From NCBI GenBank assembly GCA_937138495.1, contig CAKZPE010000015.1:1-64000 (forward strand): 64,000 nucleotides of DNA, read 5' to 3'. The notes under the pieces were generated by a model. The model saw only the letters and a program-made list of their open reading frames with translations. It was not told where the DNA came from and made no database searches. Source of the stretch: an uncultured Oceanospirillaceae bacterium. Its GTDB lineage: Bacteria; Pseudomonadota; Gammaproteobacteria; Pseudomonadales; Balneatricaceae. This document shows, piece by piece, positions 1 through 10,717 of the stretch (position 1 is its first letter; the number at the start of each line of letters is the position of its first letter). The position numbers were made by a program, and so were the translations under genes.

Positions 1-556
1 AGGCCACATATGCCTGTCGCATCAGATCGTTCAGACCCACCACCGATACCAGCGCGGTATCTTTCAGCAGTACCTGAAACAGATTACCCAGCCCCGGAAT
101 GGCCAGTCGCCATACCTGCGGCAGGATAATACGGAAAAATGTTTTGGTCGGGCTCATGCCACAGGCAAGCCCTGACTCCCACTGACCTTTGGGAATTTCC
201 AGCAAGGCCATGCGGAAAACTTCAGTAGCGTATGCTCCAAAGGCGATAGACAACGCCGCGACACCGGCAATAAAGGGGCCAATTTCTATGTATTCGTCGT
301 AACCGAACAGGCTGGCTACCGCCATGACAATCTGAGCACCGCCAAAATAGATGGTCAGTACCAGTAACAGTTCAGGAATGCCGCGAATCAGTGTGGTGTA
401 GCCGGTGGCTATCCCGCGGGCAAACTTATTATCCGAGAGCTTAGCAGCAGCACCTAACAGGCCAAAGATCAAACCGAAAAAGAGGCTTGCCAGAGCGAGT
501 TGGACAGTTACCCAAGTACCGGATATGAAGAGGTGACCGAAGCCTTGTAAATCCAT
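1..556 (-). CDS. Polar amino-acid ABC transporter permease (HisQ/ArtQ type), 3' end cut by window edge
   Basis: Translating the minus strand from the ATG at 554-556 gives an open frame that runs off the window. It begins MDLQGFGHLF, followed by a hydrophobic segment (about residues 13-38) and further membrane spans. The EAA cytoplasmic loop (SGLACGMSPTKTFFRIILPQ) is the docking site for the ATPase. These are hallmarks of HisQ/HisM/ArtQ inner-membrane permeases importing arginine, lysine, ornithine, histidine or a similar amino acid. It lies downstream of the ATPase (1510-2283) and binding protein (638-1396) on the same strand, so the three form one operon. A second permease is expected just outside the window. 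Substrate is inferred only from family. Confidence 0.9.
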   Translation of the reverse strand, partial: MDLQGFGHLFISGTWVTVQLALASLFFGLIFGLLGAAAKLSDNKFARGIATGYTTLIRGIPELLLVLTIYFGGAQIVMAVASLFGYDEYIEIGPFIAGVAALSIAFGAYATEVFRMALLEIPKGQWESGLACGMSPTKTFFRIILPQVWRLAIPGLGNLFQVLLKDTALVSVVGLNDLMRQAYVA

Positions 557-637
557 GAAAACAACCTGCTTAGGGGCAGTGGATTCCGCCTGGAACCCAC
601 CGCTCCTGCTTTAGCTTAGTAGCTTAAGAAGACGTGC

Positions 638-1396
638 TTAGTAGATAGAGAACGGGAAGTACTTCGCGTTGATCTTCTCGTAAGTGCCGTCAGCAACGAT
701 TGCTTTGATCGCGGCGCTGAACTTACCTTTCAGGTCGTCGCCTTTACGTACTGCGATACCGATCTGGTCTTTGATGTCGATTGCTTCACCGGTGAAAGCG
801 AAACCTTTACCTTCGTCAGTTTCCAGCCAGTCGTATGCCGGCAGCTTGTCAGACAGCAGTGCGTCCAGACGGCCAGATTTCAGATCCAGGTAAGCGTTGT
901 CCTGAGTGTCGTACAGCTTAACGTCTACAACGTCGCCCAGGTTGTCTTCCAGATACTGACCGGCGATGGTTGCACGCTGTGCACCAACAGTCTTACCTTT
1001 CAGGCCTTCTTTGGTGGTTTCGATGGCAGAACCGTCAGCCGTTACGAATGCCAGCAGGTTGGAGTAGTACTTGTCAGAGAAGTCTACAACACGCAGACGC
1101 TCTTCAGTGATCGACATAGAAGCGATGATTGCGTCGTACTTCTTGGCACGCAGACCCGGGATGATACCGTCCCAGTCCTGTGCAACGATTTCACAGTCAG
1201 CTTTCATCTGTGCACACAGCGCGTTAGCGATGTCTACGTCGAAACCTACCAGGTTGCCGCTGGCATCAACCATGTTGAATGGCGCGTAAGCACCTTCAGT
1301 GGCGATTTTGATCTTGTCGCCGGCAAATGCAGACTGGGCAGAAAGCAGCGTGCCGGTGATCAGAGCAGCGGCGGTGAATAACTTACGGATCTTCAT
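638..1396 (-). CDS. Periplasmic amino-acid-binding protein (HisJ/ArgT/ArtJ family)
   Basis: A 252-residue SBP_bac_3 protein. Residues 1-25 are a Sec signal peptide (MKIRKLF basic start, hydrophobic core, SAFAG cleavage region). The mature part has the family landmarks: an IATEGAYAPFN strand, GFDVDIANALC, QDWDGIIPGLRAKKYDAIIASMSITEER, the hinge-proximal GKTVGAQRATIAGQYLED and LKSGRLDALLSD. In the lysine/arginine/ornithine/histidine-binding proteins the SMSITEER arginine binds the ligand carboxylate. It captures the amino acid in the periplasm and delivers it to the permease encoded downstream. The stop is TAA. The exact ligand cannot be read from sequence. Confidence 0.93.
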   Translation of the reverse strand: MKIRKLFTAAALITGTLLSAQSAFAGDKIKIATEGAYAPFNMVDASGNLVGFDVDIANALCAQMKADCEIVAQDWDGIIPGLRAKKYDAIIASMSITEERLRVVDFSDKYYSNLLAFVTADGSAIETTKEGLKGKTVGAQRATIAGQYLEDNLGDVVDVKLYDTQDNAYLDLKSGRLDALLSDKLPAYDWLETDEGKGFAFTGEAIDIKDQIGIAVRKGDDLKGKFSAAIKAIVADGTYEKINAKYFPFSIY

Positions 1397-1509
1397 GTAT
1401 TTGTCCCTTCTTTATGTTTTTATTAGGGTTTAATAACCCTCACGTATCTTTGTGTTACAGGGCTTAATTTAGCCTGAGTGACAGATATCGTGAAGTAACT
1501 TGTTAAATC

Positions 1510-2283
1510 TTATTGGTGGCTGGACATAAAGTCCTGAACACGCTTGGATTTAGGATTGTTAAAGACTTGCTCCGGCGGCCCCATTTCTTCAATCTGGCCT
1601 TCGTGCAAGAACACAACCTGCGAGGACACATCGCGGGCGAAACGCATCTCGTGAGTCACGATCAGCATGGTGCGGCCCTCATCCGCCAGTTCACGCATTA
1701 CGCTCAGTACTTCGTTCACCAGTTCCGGATCAAGTGCGGAAGTTGGTTCGTCGAATAACAGTACCTGCGGGTCCATTGCCAGCGTACGGGCAATGGCAAT
1801 GCGCTGCTTCTGCCCGCCGGACAGGTTGTCCGGGTAGGCGTTGCGCTTATCCGCCAGACCTACTTTTTCCAGTAACTCTTCAGCCCGCTTAACAGCTTGC
1901 GCTTTTGGCTGTTTGAGCACCTGCATCGGCGCTTCAATGATGTTTTCCAGAATGGTCTTATGCGGCCAGAGGTTAAAGCTCTGGAATACGAAACCGATCC
2001 GTGAACGCATGTTTTCCAGCTGTTTACGGTCGGCTGCAGTCAGGTTGCCGTCTTTTCCCGGCTTGAGCTGAAGCTCTTCCTGACCCATGATGATTTTGCC
2101 CTGACTCGGGTTTTCCAGCAGGTTAATACAGCGCAGCAGGGTACTTTTACCTGAACCACTGGAACCCAGAATGGAGATTACGTCGCCGTCTTTGGCGGTC
2201 AGGGAAACACCCTTGAGGACTTCGAGATTACCGAAGGATTTGTGGATATCTTGCAGCTCTAGCGCTGTCTTATCTGTGGCCAT
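1510..2283 (-). CDS. Polar amino-acid ABC transporter ATP-binding protein (HisP/ArtP type)
   Basis: This 257-residue ATPase has Walker A (GSSGSGKST), Q-loop (FVFQSFNLWPH), ABC signature (LSGGQKQR), Walker B (VLLFDEPTSALD) and switch histidine (IVTHEM), all in order. The frame stays open upstream to 2379. I place the start at the ATG 2281-2283 (MATDKTALELQDIHKSFG) because a GGAAG element precedes it and the added 32 residues look non-coding. It energises import by the permease encoded at 1-556. Gene order ATPase, binding protein, permease is a common variant of the HisJQMP layout. Stop is TAA. Confidence 0.93.
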   Translation of the reverse strand: MATDKTALELQDIHKSFGNLEVLKGVSLTAKDGDVISILGSSGSGKSTLLRCINLLENPSQGKIIMGQEELQLKPGKDGNLTAADRKQLENMRSRIGFVFQSFNLWPHKTILENIIEAPMQVLKQPKAQAVKRAEELLEKVGLADKRNAYPDNLSGGQKQRIAIARTLAMDPQVLLFDEPTSALDPELVNEVLSVMRELADEGRTMLIVTHEMRFARDVSSQVVFLHEGQIEEMGPPEQVFNNPKSKRVQDFMSSHQ

Positions 2284-2538
2284 GGTAAGGCTTCCAATTA
2301 TTATTCTTTGCGCAGACAAGGCAAATAATGTGCAGATTGCAGCCTTCTCTGTCAAGCAACCGCAGGATCGTCTGCGCAATACTTAAAGAGTTGTCTCTTT
2401 TTCAAAAGAACGGCCGGCGATTTTGCCCGGATAGTCAAAAATAAGCAAATAAAAAGATACTTTAGTCGCACAGTTTGCACGCAAATGCGGTGAAATGCTG
2501 CGTTTTGTGGTGAAAGTGTTGAGAAAATTTGAAATAAG

Positions 2539-2571
2539 AAACAGCGCTGTAAGGCGCTGTTTCCTGTTTTT
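2539..2571. terminator. Hairpin terminator between ppk1 and the ABC operon
   Basis: AAACAGCGC pairs with GCGCTGTTT (2539-2547 with 2554-2562) around a six-base loop. T-rich tracts occur on both sides when read on the respective strands. It lies just downstream of the minus-strand ppk1 stop at 2590 and most probably ends that transcript. Confidence 0.7.
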
Positions 2572-2589
2572 CTTATAAGAAACAAAGGA

Positions 2590-4785
2590 TTAACTGGCAA
2601 AATCAGAGAGTAACAGCGACTGAGCACTGATGGTTTCTTCCCCTTCCGCGGGCTGATTCAGGGTGTAGCTGCCGTCGGAATGCAACGCCCAGCTGTGGCT
2701 GTTATCGGAGAGATACAAATCGAGATCTTTCTTAATACGGTCGGCGTATTTGCCATACAGCGGGAAGCCGGTTTCGACCCGGTTGAGCATGTTGCGTTCC
2801 ATCCAGTCGGCGCTGGAACAGAATACCTCCGGGTCACCGTTATTGCCGAAGTAGTACACCCGGGTGTGTTCCAGGAAACGGCCAACAATAGAACGTACGG
2901 TGATATTTTCAGAAATGCCTGCAATCCCTGGGCGCAGGCGGCACATGCCCCGGACGATCAGTTCGATCTTCACGCCGGCCTGTGAGGCTTTATATAAGCC
3001 GCGGATCAGCTGAGGCTCTGTCATACCGTTAACCTTAATGACGATGTGCCCTTTTTTACCCAGCTTAGCTTCCCGGCTGATCAGCTCCAGCATCTTGCCG
3101 TGCAGGGTGAATGGCGCGTTGTAGAGCTTTTTAAGACGCAGGATTTTACCCATGCCGGTCAGTTGCTGGAAGATTTTGTGGACGTCTTCCCCGACATCGA
3201 CATCGCTGGTCAGGTAACTGTAATCGGTGTACAGCCGTGCGGTACCTGAATGGTAGTTACCGGTGCCCAGATGGACGTAACGTACTAACCGGGTGCCTTC
3301 GCGGCGCACAACCAGCATCATCTTGGCGTGGGTTTTACAGTCAACCACCCCGTAAACCACCAGTGCGCCGGCTTCCTGCAGGCGGCTGGCCAGATGCAGG
3401 TTACTCTCTTCATCAAACCGGGCCCGCAGTTCGATAACCACAGTAACCTCTTTACCGCTGCGGGCCGCTTCAACCAGTGCATTAACAATGTCTGAGTTAA
3501 CACCGGTACGGTACAGGGTCTGCTTGATGGCAATAACCTGCGGATCTTTGGCGGCCTGACGCAGCAGGTCTACCACCGGGGCGAAGGTCTGAAAGGGGTG
3601 ATGCAGCAGGTAATCTTTCACCCGTAGGGCATCAAAAATATTGCCCTGTTTCAGCTTCAGTTTGTTATTGATGCCCGGGGTGAATGGCTTCCAGCGCAGA
3701 TTTTTATGGTCCACCAGATCCCGGACTGCCATCATACGGGTCAGGTTTACCGGACCATCAACCCGGAAGGTATGGGTTTCATCCAGATTAAACTCGTGCA
3801 GCAGGAAGGTGATCAGGTTTTCCGGTGTACGCTTATCTACTTCAAGCCGTACCGCATCTCCGTATTTACGGGAGTGCAGACCACCCCGCAGAGTACGCGC
3901 CAGATCTTCCACTTCTTCAGAGTCGAAGCTCAAATCCGCGTTACGGGTGATACGGAACTGATAGCAGCCTTCTACCTTCATGCCCGGGAACAGGTCTTCA
4001 GCGAATTCATGAATGATGGAAGACAGGAAAATCAGGTTATCGCCGCCTTCGCAGAGGTTATCCGGCAAACGGATCAGGCGTGGCAACGAGCGCGGTGCAG
4101 GGATAATCGCCATGCCGCTTTCACGGCCGAAGGCGTCTTTGCCGTCCAGCTCAACGATGAAGTTCAGACTTTTGTTGATTAAACGCGGGAACGGGTGGGA
4201 AGGGTCAAGCCCGATCGGGCTGACCACCGGCAGAACCTTTTCTTCAAAGTAGTTTTTGATCCAGGCGGTCTGTTCATCGGTCCACAGGCGACGGCGCAGA
4301 AAGTGGATGTTATGTTTTTCCAGCGCCGGAAAAATCGTCTCGTTAAGAATCTTATACTGACGCTCAACGTGGGTATTACAGATTTCCAGTATCCGGCTGA
4401 TAACCGTTTGCGGATGCAAAGCATCCGGGCCGGCAGCCTCGCGGCCATACTTCAGCTGGTGCATCATCTCAGCCACCCGGATTTCGAAGAACTCGTCCAG
4501 GTTGCTGGAGAAAATCAGCAGGAACATCAGCCGTTCCAGTAACGGATGGGACTCATCCAGCGCCTGTTCCAGTACGCGGATATTAAACTGCAGATGACTC
4601 AGCTCCCGGTTGATATACAGTTCCGGGGCTTTCAGATCGACAGGAGGTTGCTCGACCGGCTCTGTGACCGGAATGGCTTCCCGGCTTTCCACCAGAGCCA
4701 TAGACGCTTCATGCGCTTCCTTACTGAGTTCTTCATTAACAGCGGTATCGGTTGTCATGTCGTGCTCTGCGCTCTGTTCTGTCAT
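2590..4785 (-). CDS. ppk1: Polyphosphate kinase 1
   Basis: A 731-residue Ppk1, which reversibly transfers the ATP gamma-phosphate to inorganic polyphosphate. The N-terminal part carries [13 protein letters not shown] and [15 protein letters not shown]. The two HKD-like catalytic regions hold [14 protein letters not shown], whose histidine corresponds to the autophosphorylated residue (E. coli H435), and [15 protein letters not shown] (E. coli H592 equivalent). The first ~50 residues are an acidic low-complexity extension ending in [17 protein letters not shown] short GGAT-containing leader precedes the ATG at 4785. The gene follows hemB on the same strand with 83 bp between them, so co-transcription is plausible. 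Confidence 0.97.
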   Translation of the reverse strand: MTEQSAEHDMTTDTAVNEELSKEAHEASMALVESREAIPVTEPVEQPPVDLKAPELYINRELSHLQFNIRVLEQALDESHPLLERLMFLLIFSSNLDEFFEIRVAEMMHQLKYGREAAGPDALHPQTVISRILEICNTHVERQYKILNETIFPALEKHNIHFLRRRLWTDEQTAWIKNYFEEKVLPVVSPIGLDPSHPFPRLINKSLNFIVELDGKDAFGRESGMAIIPAPRSLPRLIRLPDNLCEGGDNLIFLSSIIHEFAEDLFPGMKVEGCYQFRITRNADLSFDSEEVEDLARTLRGGLHSRKYGDAVRLEVDKRTPENLITFLLHEFNLDETHTFRVDGPVNLTRMMAVRDLVDHKNLRWKPFTPGINNKLKLKQGNIFDALRVKDYLLHHPFQTFAPVVDLLRQAAKDPQVIAIKQTLYRTGVNSDIVNALVEAARSGKEVTVVIELRARFDEESNLHLASRLQEAGALVVYGVVDCKTHAKMMLVVRREGTRLVRYVHLGTGNYHSGTARLYTDYSYLTSDVDVGEDVHKIFQQLTGMGKILRLKKLYNAPFTLHGKMLELISREAKLGKKGHIVIKVNGMTEPQLIRGLYKASQAGVKIELIVRGMCRLRPGIAGISENITVRSIVGRFLEHTRVYYFGNNGDPEVFCSSADWMERNMLNRVETGFPLYGKYADRIKKDLDLYLSDNSHSWALHSDGSYTLNQPAEGEETISAQSLLLSDFAS

Positions 4786-4868
4786 CTGCTTATCCTTAGT
4801 TGTTCTCCTTCGTCTGACCCTTGCGAAGGACTTCCGGCAGCTGCTCTGTTGCGTTGCCGGAGACTGTT

Positions 4869-6193
<1,325 letters not shown>

Positions 6194-6402
6194 ATCTTTT
6201 TCGCTTACGCGACTCAAGACCTTTAAACGGCTAAAGGTCTTAAGAATCTAAAGGCCGCCCCGCCGCTCGTCCGGCTGCGCCGGATACCCTGCGTGTTTCG
6301 TGTCTGAATTGCATCGCAAAAACTCAGTCGCTGCGCTCCTTCAAACAGTTTGCGCTGCTGATCATTCAGCCCCTGCAATACTCGGCTTCGCAGAAGGGGA
6401 AA
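6194..6402 (+). repeat. Left copy of ~209-bp inverted repeat flanking the 6670-8295 gene
   Basis: This stretch matches the reverse complement of 8347-8555 along its whole length. By eye there are about 25 substitutions and no gaps, roughly 88% identity. It contains a perfect 10-bp stem (AAGACCTTTA with TAAAGGTCTT, 6216-6241), a 6-bp stem TCCGGC-TGC-GCCGGA (6270-6284) and CAAACAGTTTG. It is GC-rich compared with the gene it flanks. No transposase lies in or beside it. It resembles a composite of palindromic intergenic repeats or the ends of a non-autonomous cassette. Confidence 0.9.
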
Positions 6403-6669
6403 CTGAGGCCGTGCCAGTTTCGAGAGGATTGACTTGAGTCTATAGTCATCAGCCAGTTAGCTACGTATAGTTTTCGATAAAAGGGATTAATTGAAGTACC
6501 CGTAAGTGATGGCAGGCTTGGTGTGATAGATATGAGCGGGTATTTCAAGTTTTTATTCAGGATGAATATTCCGTCTACTATGTTAATCCCTTTATCTGCT
6601 CTCCTCTGTAGTACCTTGTAAGGTCACAATATTAAAGTTGTTTTACAACATGTTGTTGGGAAGGGATTT
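6403..6669. other. AT-rich 5' region of the cassette gene
   Basis: No gene is supported here. The base composition changes to AT-rich, like the downstream gene. A short open frame on the minus strand at 6366-6548 overlaps the repeat and has no family features. The last 30 bases hold nested inverted repeats (GTTGT-TTT-ACAAC and ACAACATGTTGT) and an AAGGGA ribosome-binding site. Confidence 0.5.
6645..6656. promoter_or_regulatory. Perfect 12-bp palindrome just upstream of the cassette gene, possible operator
   Basis: ACAACATGTTGT is a perfect palindrome ending 13 bases before the ATG at 6670. It overlaps a second inverted repeat (GTTGT at 6638-6642 with ACAAC at 6645-6649). Position between a presumed promoter and the ribosome-binding site would suit a repressor or autoregulatory site. 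No DNA-binding domain was recognised in the encoded protein, so the regulator is unknown. Confidence 0.4.
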
Positions 6670-8295
6670 ATGACGAAAAATAATAAGGTAAGAAAGGAAA
6701 AGCTTTCAATCTATTTGGCTAGAGATTGTAATAAGCCTGATTCAGATATTATAAAAATAGAAAACGCTAAAGAACCAATTATATTGGACTTGCCAGAAGT
6801 AGAATCCTCCCTTCTTTACATAAAAAAACAGTCACTCAAGAACGTTCCTCCTTGGACTAGGCTGTTTACACTAGACAGTCAGGTTGATTCTTCTGAGTTT
6901 GGGGTGTCTTCGAATGTAGGTGCCGTTTTTGTAGTAAGGATGTCAGGAGCAACATTTGTACTATCGTTTGGAACAGGTTTTCATCTCTTAAAGTCTGAGT
7001 CTATAGAACGTGACTTTGGGTTGAAAGTAACATTGAACTCAGTAGATCCAGATAAACTAAGAAGTTTAGATAAGGCAAGTTACGATCACAATCCATTAAA
7101 TTCAAGAACTCAAAGTACATTAGATGTGGATATCTTTAGTCTTCATTTAGATTCTGAGATGGAGATGCTGTATGCGGTGACAGGTGCTTCTTTAGTGAAA
7201 GAGTTTGGAAGCCATATAACAGGAAGAGATGCACTCACTATAGCTGTAGAAGCAAATCTATCAGATATACCTGTGATTTTGGCGGAATCTATCAAACGAT
7301 ACCGATCTAACCTGCCGGATAAATTTAGTTGGGTAGAAAATATAAATAGAGTAAGAGACTATGACGAGATAGAAATACTAGACTTGGAGTTAGATCAATA
7401 TTTAAGTAATAACGATTTAGATAGCTTTTGGTTAGGTGAGCCAGAGATAGTAGATTGGGAAACTCAAATAGGTTATTCATTTGATATGTATCCTAAAACT
7501 CTTCGTCACGTAGTTTTATCGTTTGATGACTATATCAATTACTTGAATGGTGTACCAGCTACGGTAGAGCTTATGAAAGGGCATGTAATTCATGTTAATA
7601 ATAGTGAATATCAATCAGTAAAAAGCTGGCCGGTTTATCGATGCTTATATGCAGAAATAAAATTTGGGAGTGATAATTATATATTGAGAAACGGTACTTG
7701 GTATAAAGTTAACTGTGACTTCGTTTCAGCTGTTGATAATTATCTTAGTGATATAGATATATATTCATTTAACTTTCCAGTTTATTCTCATGACGATGAA
7801 GGTGATTATAATGATTACGTTTTCAAAAATGAGAGAGGCTTCTGTTTAATGGATAAAAAGAATATACATATAGGAGGCCCTTACGATAAGTTAGAGCATT
7901 GCGATTTGATTAAAGATGGGAATGAGTTTGTTCATGTTAAGCTATATAGAAGTTCTAGTACATTAAGTCATCTTTTCTCTCAAGGATTTGTTGCAGCTGA
8001 AGCGTTTATAAAAGACTCTGATTACAGAGAGAAACTGAATCCTAAACTTCCTGAATCGATTAAATTAGATAATCCAAAGCTGAGACCAGATCCAAGTAAA
8101 TATAGAGTGGTATATGCAATAGCGACAAAGAAAAATATACCTTTTGAGCTCCCTTTTTTTTCTAAAGTGACATTAAAAAATTCGTTAAAAACATTAAGAG
8201 CATTAAATTATAATATTTCTCTATCTAAAATAGATTTAGACCCGGTTTGGTTAAAGACTAAAAAATGTAAACCCAAAAAAGTTAAAAATGGGTGA
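6670..8295 (+). CDS. TIGR04141/DUF6119-like sporadically distributed protein in an inverted-repeat cassette
   Basis: A 541-residue protein with no signal peptide or membrane span. From memory it fits the family named TIGR04141 (DUF6119): an N-terminal KLSIYLARD strand, SSNVGAVFVVR, a glycine motif GTGFHLL (101-107), a YAVTGAS segment (168-174) followed by FGSHITGRDAL, and a YAEIKFGSDNYILRNGTWYKV block near residue 330. The biochemical function is unknown to me. The ORF is strikingly AT-rich, with codon use unlike hemB or hisF, and its 3' part has long A/T runs. It stands alone between inverted repeats at 6194-6402 and 8347-8555. Sporadic occurrence and isolation suggest a transferred accessory gene; a defence role is only speculation. 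The ATG at 6670 follows AAGGGA. Confidence 0.75.
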   Translation: MTKNNKVRKEKLSIYLARDCNKPDSDIIKIENAKEPIILDLPEVESSLLYIKKQSLKNVPPWTRLFTLDSQVDSSEFGVSSNVGAVFVVRMSGATFVLSFGTGFHLLKSESIERDFGLKVTLNSVDPDKLRSLDKASYDHNPLNSRTQSTLDVDIFSLHLDSEMEMLYAVTGASLVKEFGSHITGRDALTIAVEANLSDIPVILAESIKRYRSNLPDKFSWVENINRVRDYDEIEILDLELDQYLSNNDLDSFWLGEPEIVDWETQIGYSFDMYPKTLRHVVLSFDDYINYLNGVPATVELMKGHVIHVNNSEYQSVKSWPVYRCLYAEIKFGSDNYILRNGTWYKVNCDFVSAVDNYLSDIDIYSFNFPVYSHDDEGDYNDYVFKNERGFCLMDKKNIHIGGPYDKLEHCDLIKDGNEFVHVKLYRSSSTLSHLFSQGFVAAEAFIKDSDYREKLNPKLPESIKLDNPKLRPDPSKYRVVYAIATKKNIPFELPFFSKVTLKNSLKTLRALNYNISLSKIDLDPVWLKTKKCKPKKVKNG

Positions 8296-8346
8296 GAGGC
8301 TTGTCTTTTATTATATCGAAGCACTTTGACTGAATCTGGCACCCCT

Positions 8347-8555
8347 TTTCCCCTTATGCGTTGCCGAGCATTGCAGTGGCTGAATGATCAGTATCGCAAA
8401 CTGTTTGAGAGCGCGTAGCGGTCGAGTTTTTGCGATGCCATTCAGGCGCGAAACGCGCAGGGTATCCGGCGTAGCCGGACAAGCATTGGGGCGGGCTTTA
8501 GATTCTTAAGACCTTTGGCCGTTTAAAGGTCTTGAGTCGCGTAAGCGAAAAAGAT
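8347..8555 (-). repeat. Right copy of ~209-bp inverted repeat
   Basis: Reverse complement of 6194-6402 at about 88% identity by eye. It retains the internal stem AAGACCTTT with AAAGGTCTT (8508-8533), the TCCGGC/GCCGGA stem (near 8464-8480) and a GCGCG-TTT-CGCGC element that is degraded in the left copy. The 376-bp gap between the cassette gene and hisF consists of this repeat plus the hisF terminator; no gene is seen in it. No clear target-site duplication is visible outside the two copies. Confidence 0.9.
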
Positions 8556-8623
8556 TATCCCAACTAAAAAAACCATACAAAAATACCGACAGAGTAATAA
8601 ACCCTACCCCCCAGAAAAAAACT

Positions 8624-8653
8624 AAAAAAAACGGCCGCACAATGGCGACCGTT
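8624..8653 (-). terminator. Rho-independent terminator of hisBHF
   Basis: On the minus strand AACGGTCGC pairs with GCGGCCGTT around a short loop and runs directly into seven or more T residues (the A tract at 8624-8630). It begins about 20 bp beyond the hisF stop. Confidence 0.8.
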
Positions 8654-8671
8654 TAATAGCAAAAAAAGAGC

Positions 8672-9445
8672 TTAGAGGCGAACCTCTATCCCCCTCTCCT
8701 GCATGTACTTCTTAGCTTCCGGAATACTGTACTCATTGAAATGGAAGATAGACGCAGCCAAAACCGCATCAGCCTTACCTTCAATACAGCCGTCAACCAG
8801 ATGATCCAGATTACCCACACCGCCGGAGGCGATAACCGGTACGTTAACCGCTTCGCTGATGGCACGGGTTACACCCAGATCGTAACCGTTCTTTACACCG
8901 TCTTGATCCATAGAGGTCAGCAGAATCTCCCCTGCCCCCAGATCAACCATCTTCTTCGCCCATTCAACCGCATCAATGCCGGTTGGCTTACGGCCGCCGT
9001 GGGTGAAAATCTCCCACTTATCGGTTTCGCCGGGCTGGGATACCTTCTTGGCATCAATGGCCACCACGATGCACTGTGAGCCGAAACGCTCAGCGGCTTC
9101 GCGGACGAATTCCGGGTTGAATACCGCGGCACTGTTGATGGATACCTTGTCAGCACCGGCATTCAGCATGGTGCGGATATCGTCACAGGTGCGGATGCCG
9201 CCGCCAACCGTCAGCGGAATGAATACCTGAGAAGCCATGCGCTCAACGGTATGAACCATAGTGTCACGGCCTTCATGGGTGGCGGTGATGTCCAGAAAGG
9301 TGATTTCGTCAGCACCCTGTTCGTCGTAGCGTTTGGCTACTTCAACCGGGTCGCCGGCGTCACGGATATCGACGAACTGCACGCCTTTTACAACGCGGCC
9401 GTTCTCAACGTCTAAACAGGGAATAATGCGTTTTGCTAAAGCCAT
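8672..9445 (-). CDS. hisF: Imidazole glycerol phosphate synthase, cyclase subunit
   Basis: A 257-residue (beta/alpha)8 barrel. With HisH it converts PRFAR and ammonia to imidazole glycerol phosphate and AICAR. Catalytic Asp12 ([16 protein letters not shown]) and Asp131 ([11 protein letters not shown]) are present, as are the phosphate-binding loops TVGGGIR and IASGGVG and the C-terminal [10 protein letters not shown]. It starts 11 bp after the hisH stop. In most gammaproteobacteria hisA sits between hisH and hisF; there is no room for it here. Confidence 0.98.
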   Translation of the reverse strand: MALAKRIIPCLDVENGRVVKGVQFVDIRDAGDPVEVAKRYDEQGADEITFLDITATHEGRDTMVHTVERMASQVFIPLTVGGGIRTCDDIRTMLNAGADKVSINSAAVFNPEFVREAAERFGSQCIVVAIDAKKVSQPGETDKWEIFTHGGRKPTGIDAVEWAKKMVDLGAGEILLTSMDQDGVKNGYDLGVTRAISEAVNVPVIASGGVGNLDHLVDGCIEGKADAVLAASIFHFNEYSIPEAKKYMQERGIEVRL

Positions 9446-9456
9446 AATGCGTGCCC

Positions 9457-10101
9457 TTATACCTTGCCGTTCCAGCTGAGGAAGTTTTTCAGTAACTGCA
9501 GACCCACAGTATGGCTCTTTTCCGGGTGGAACTGTGTGGTGAACACGTTATCCCGGGCCATGGCGACGTCGCAGTCCACCCCGTAACGGGTACGGCCGGC
9601 AACCAGATCCGCCTGCTGTGCTTTCACGTAGTAGCTGTGTACGAAGTAAAAACGGCTGTTGTCCGGAATATCCGCCCACAGGGGGTGATCGATGGTCTGA
9701 GACACCTGATTCCAGCCCATATGCGGAACTTTCAGGCGCTCGCCTTCTTCTTTCAGTTCGTCACCGAAGTAGTTTACCCGGCCTTCAAAATGGCCCAGGC
9801 AGTCCACGCCGCCGTTTTCTTCGGAGTGCTGCATTAAGGCCTGATAGCCGACACAGATCCCCAGAAACGGCTTGCCGGAGGCAATGGCTTCTGCCACTTC
9901 CTGATCCACACCTAAACGGCAGATTTCAGCCATACAGTCGCGGATTGCGCCGACGCCGGGGAGTAATACCCGGTCGGCAGCACGGACTTTGTCCGGATCG
10001 GCGGTCACCCAGACTTCAACGCCGTCACCGACGTGTTCCAGTGCTTTGGCAACCGAGTGCAGGTTGCCCATACCATAATCAATTACTGCAATAGTGCTCA
10101 T
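9457..10101 (-). CDS. hisH: Imidazole glycerol phosphate synthase, glutaminase subunit
   Basis: A 214-residue class I glutamine amidotransferase that releases ammonia for HisF. The triad is visible: nucleophile Cys83 in [11 protein letters not shown], His192 and Glu194 in TQFHPEKS. The N-terminal [18 protein letters not shown] is diagnostic of HisH. It lies between hisB (22 bp upstream) and hisF (11 bp downstream) in one operon. Starts with ATG and stops with TAA. Confidence 0.98.
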   Translation of the reverse strand: MSTIAVIDYGMGNLHSVAKALEHVGDGVEVWVTADPDKVRAADRVLLPGVGAIRDCMAEICRLGVDQEVAEAIASGKPFLGICVGYQALMQHSEENGGVDCLGHFEGRVNYFGDELKEEGERLKVPHMGWNQVSQTIDHPLWADIPDNSRFYFVHSYYVKAQQADLVAGRTRYGVDCDVAMARDNVFTTQFHPEKSHTVGLQLLKNFLSWNGKV

Positions 10102-10123
10102 TACTGAACCTTACTCTGAATAA

Positions 10124-10717
10124 TTACAGGGAGCCCTTGGTAGAAGGAATCCGGTCGGCAGCACGGCTATCAACTTCCAGTGCGTTACGCATCGCCCGGC
10201 CAAAGGCCTTGAAGATGGTTTCGGCCTGGTGGTGAGCGTTAAAGCCTTTCAGGTTGTCGATATGCAGGGTTACGCCGGCGTGGTTGACGAAGCCCTGGAA
10301 GAATTCCCAGAACAGCTGAACGTCAAAACGGCCGATGTTGGCGCGGGTGAATTCGACTTTCATATCCAGGCCCGGACGGCCGGAGAAGTCGATCACTACG
10401 CGGGACAGTGCTTCGTCCAGCGGGCAGTAAGCATGGCCGTAACGCATGATACCTTTTTTATCACCAACGGCCTGGGCAAATGCCTGCCCTAACGTAATAC
10501 CGATATCTTCAACGGTGTGGTGGTCGTCGATATGGTTGTCACCTTTGGCATGGATCTTCAGGTCGATCAGGCCATGACGGGCGATCTGATCCAGCATGTG
10601 CTCTAAGAAAGGTACGCCGGTATCTACATCCAGTTGGCCGGTACCGTCCAGATTTACGGCTACGCTGATCTGGGTTTCCAGGGTGTCACGGGTGACGGCG
10701 GCTTTACGTTCAGCCAT
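10124..10717 (-). CDS. hisB: Imidazoleglycerol-phosphate dehydratase (monofunctional)
   Basis: A 197-residue IGPD, the dehydratase of step six in histidine synthesis. It carries the metal-binding motifs [35 protein letters not shown] and the internal-repeat counterpart [33 protein letters not shown] segment near the end. It has no N-terminal histidinol-phosphatase domain, so that activity must be encoded elsewhere. It is the first gene of the hisBHF operon here. A TATAAT-like hexamer on the minus strand (10821-10826) may be its -10 element. Confidence 0.98.
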   Translation of the reverse strand: MAERKAAVTRDTLETQISVAVNLDGTGQLDVDTGVPFLEHMLDQIARHGLIDLKIHAKGDNHIDDHHTVEDIGITLGQAFAQAVGDKKGIMRYGHAYCPLDEALSRVVIDFSGRPGLDMKVEFTRANIGRFDVQLFWEFFQGFVNHAGVTLHIDNLKGFNAHHQAETIFKAFGRAMRNALEVDSRAADRIPSTKGSL

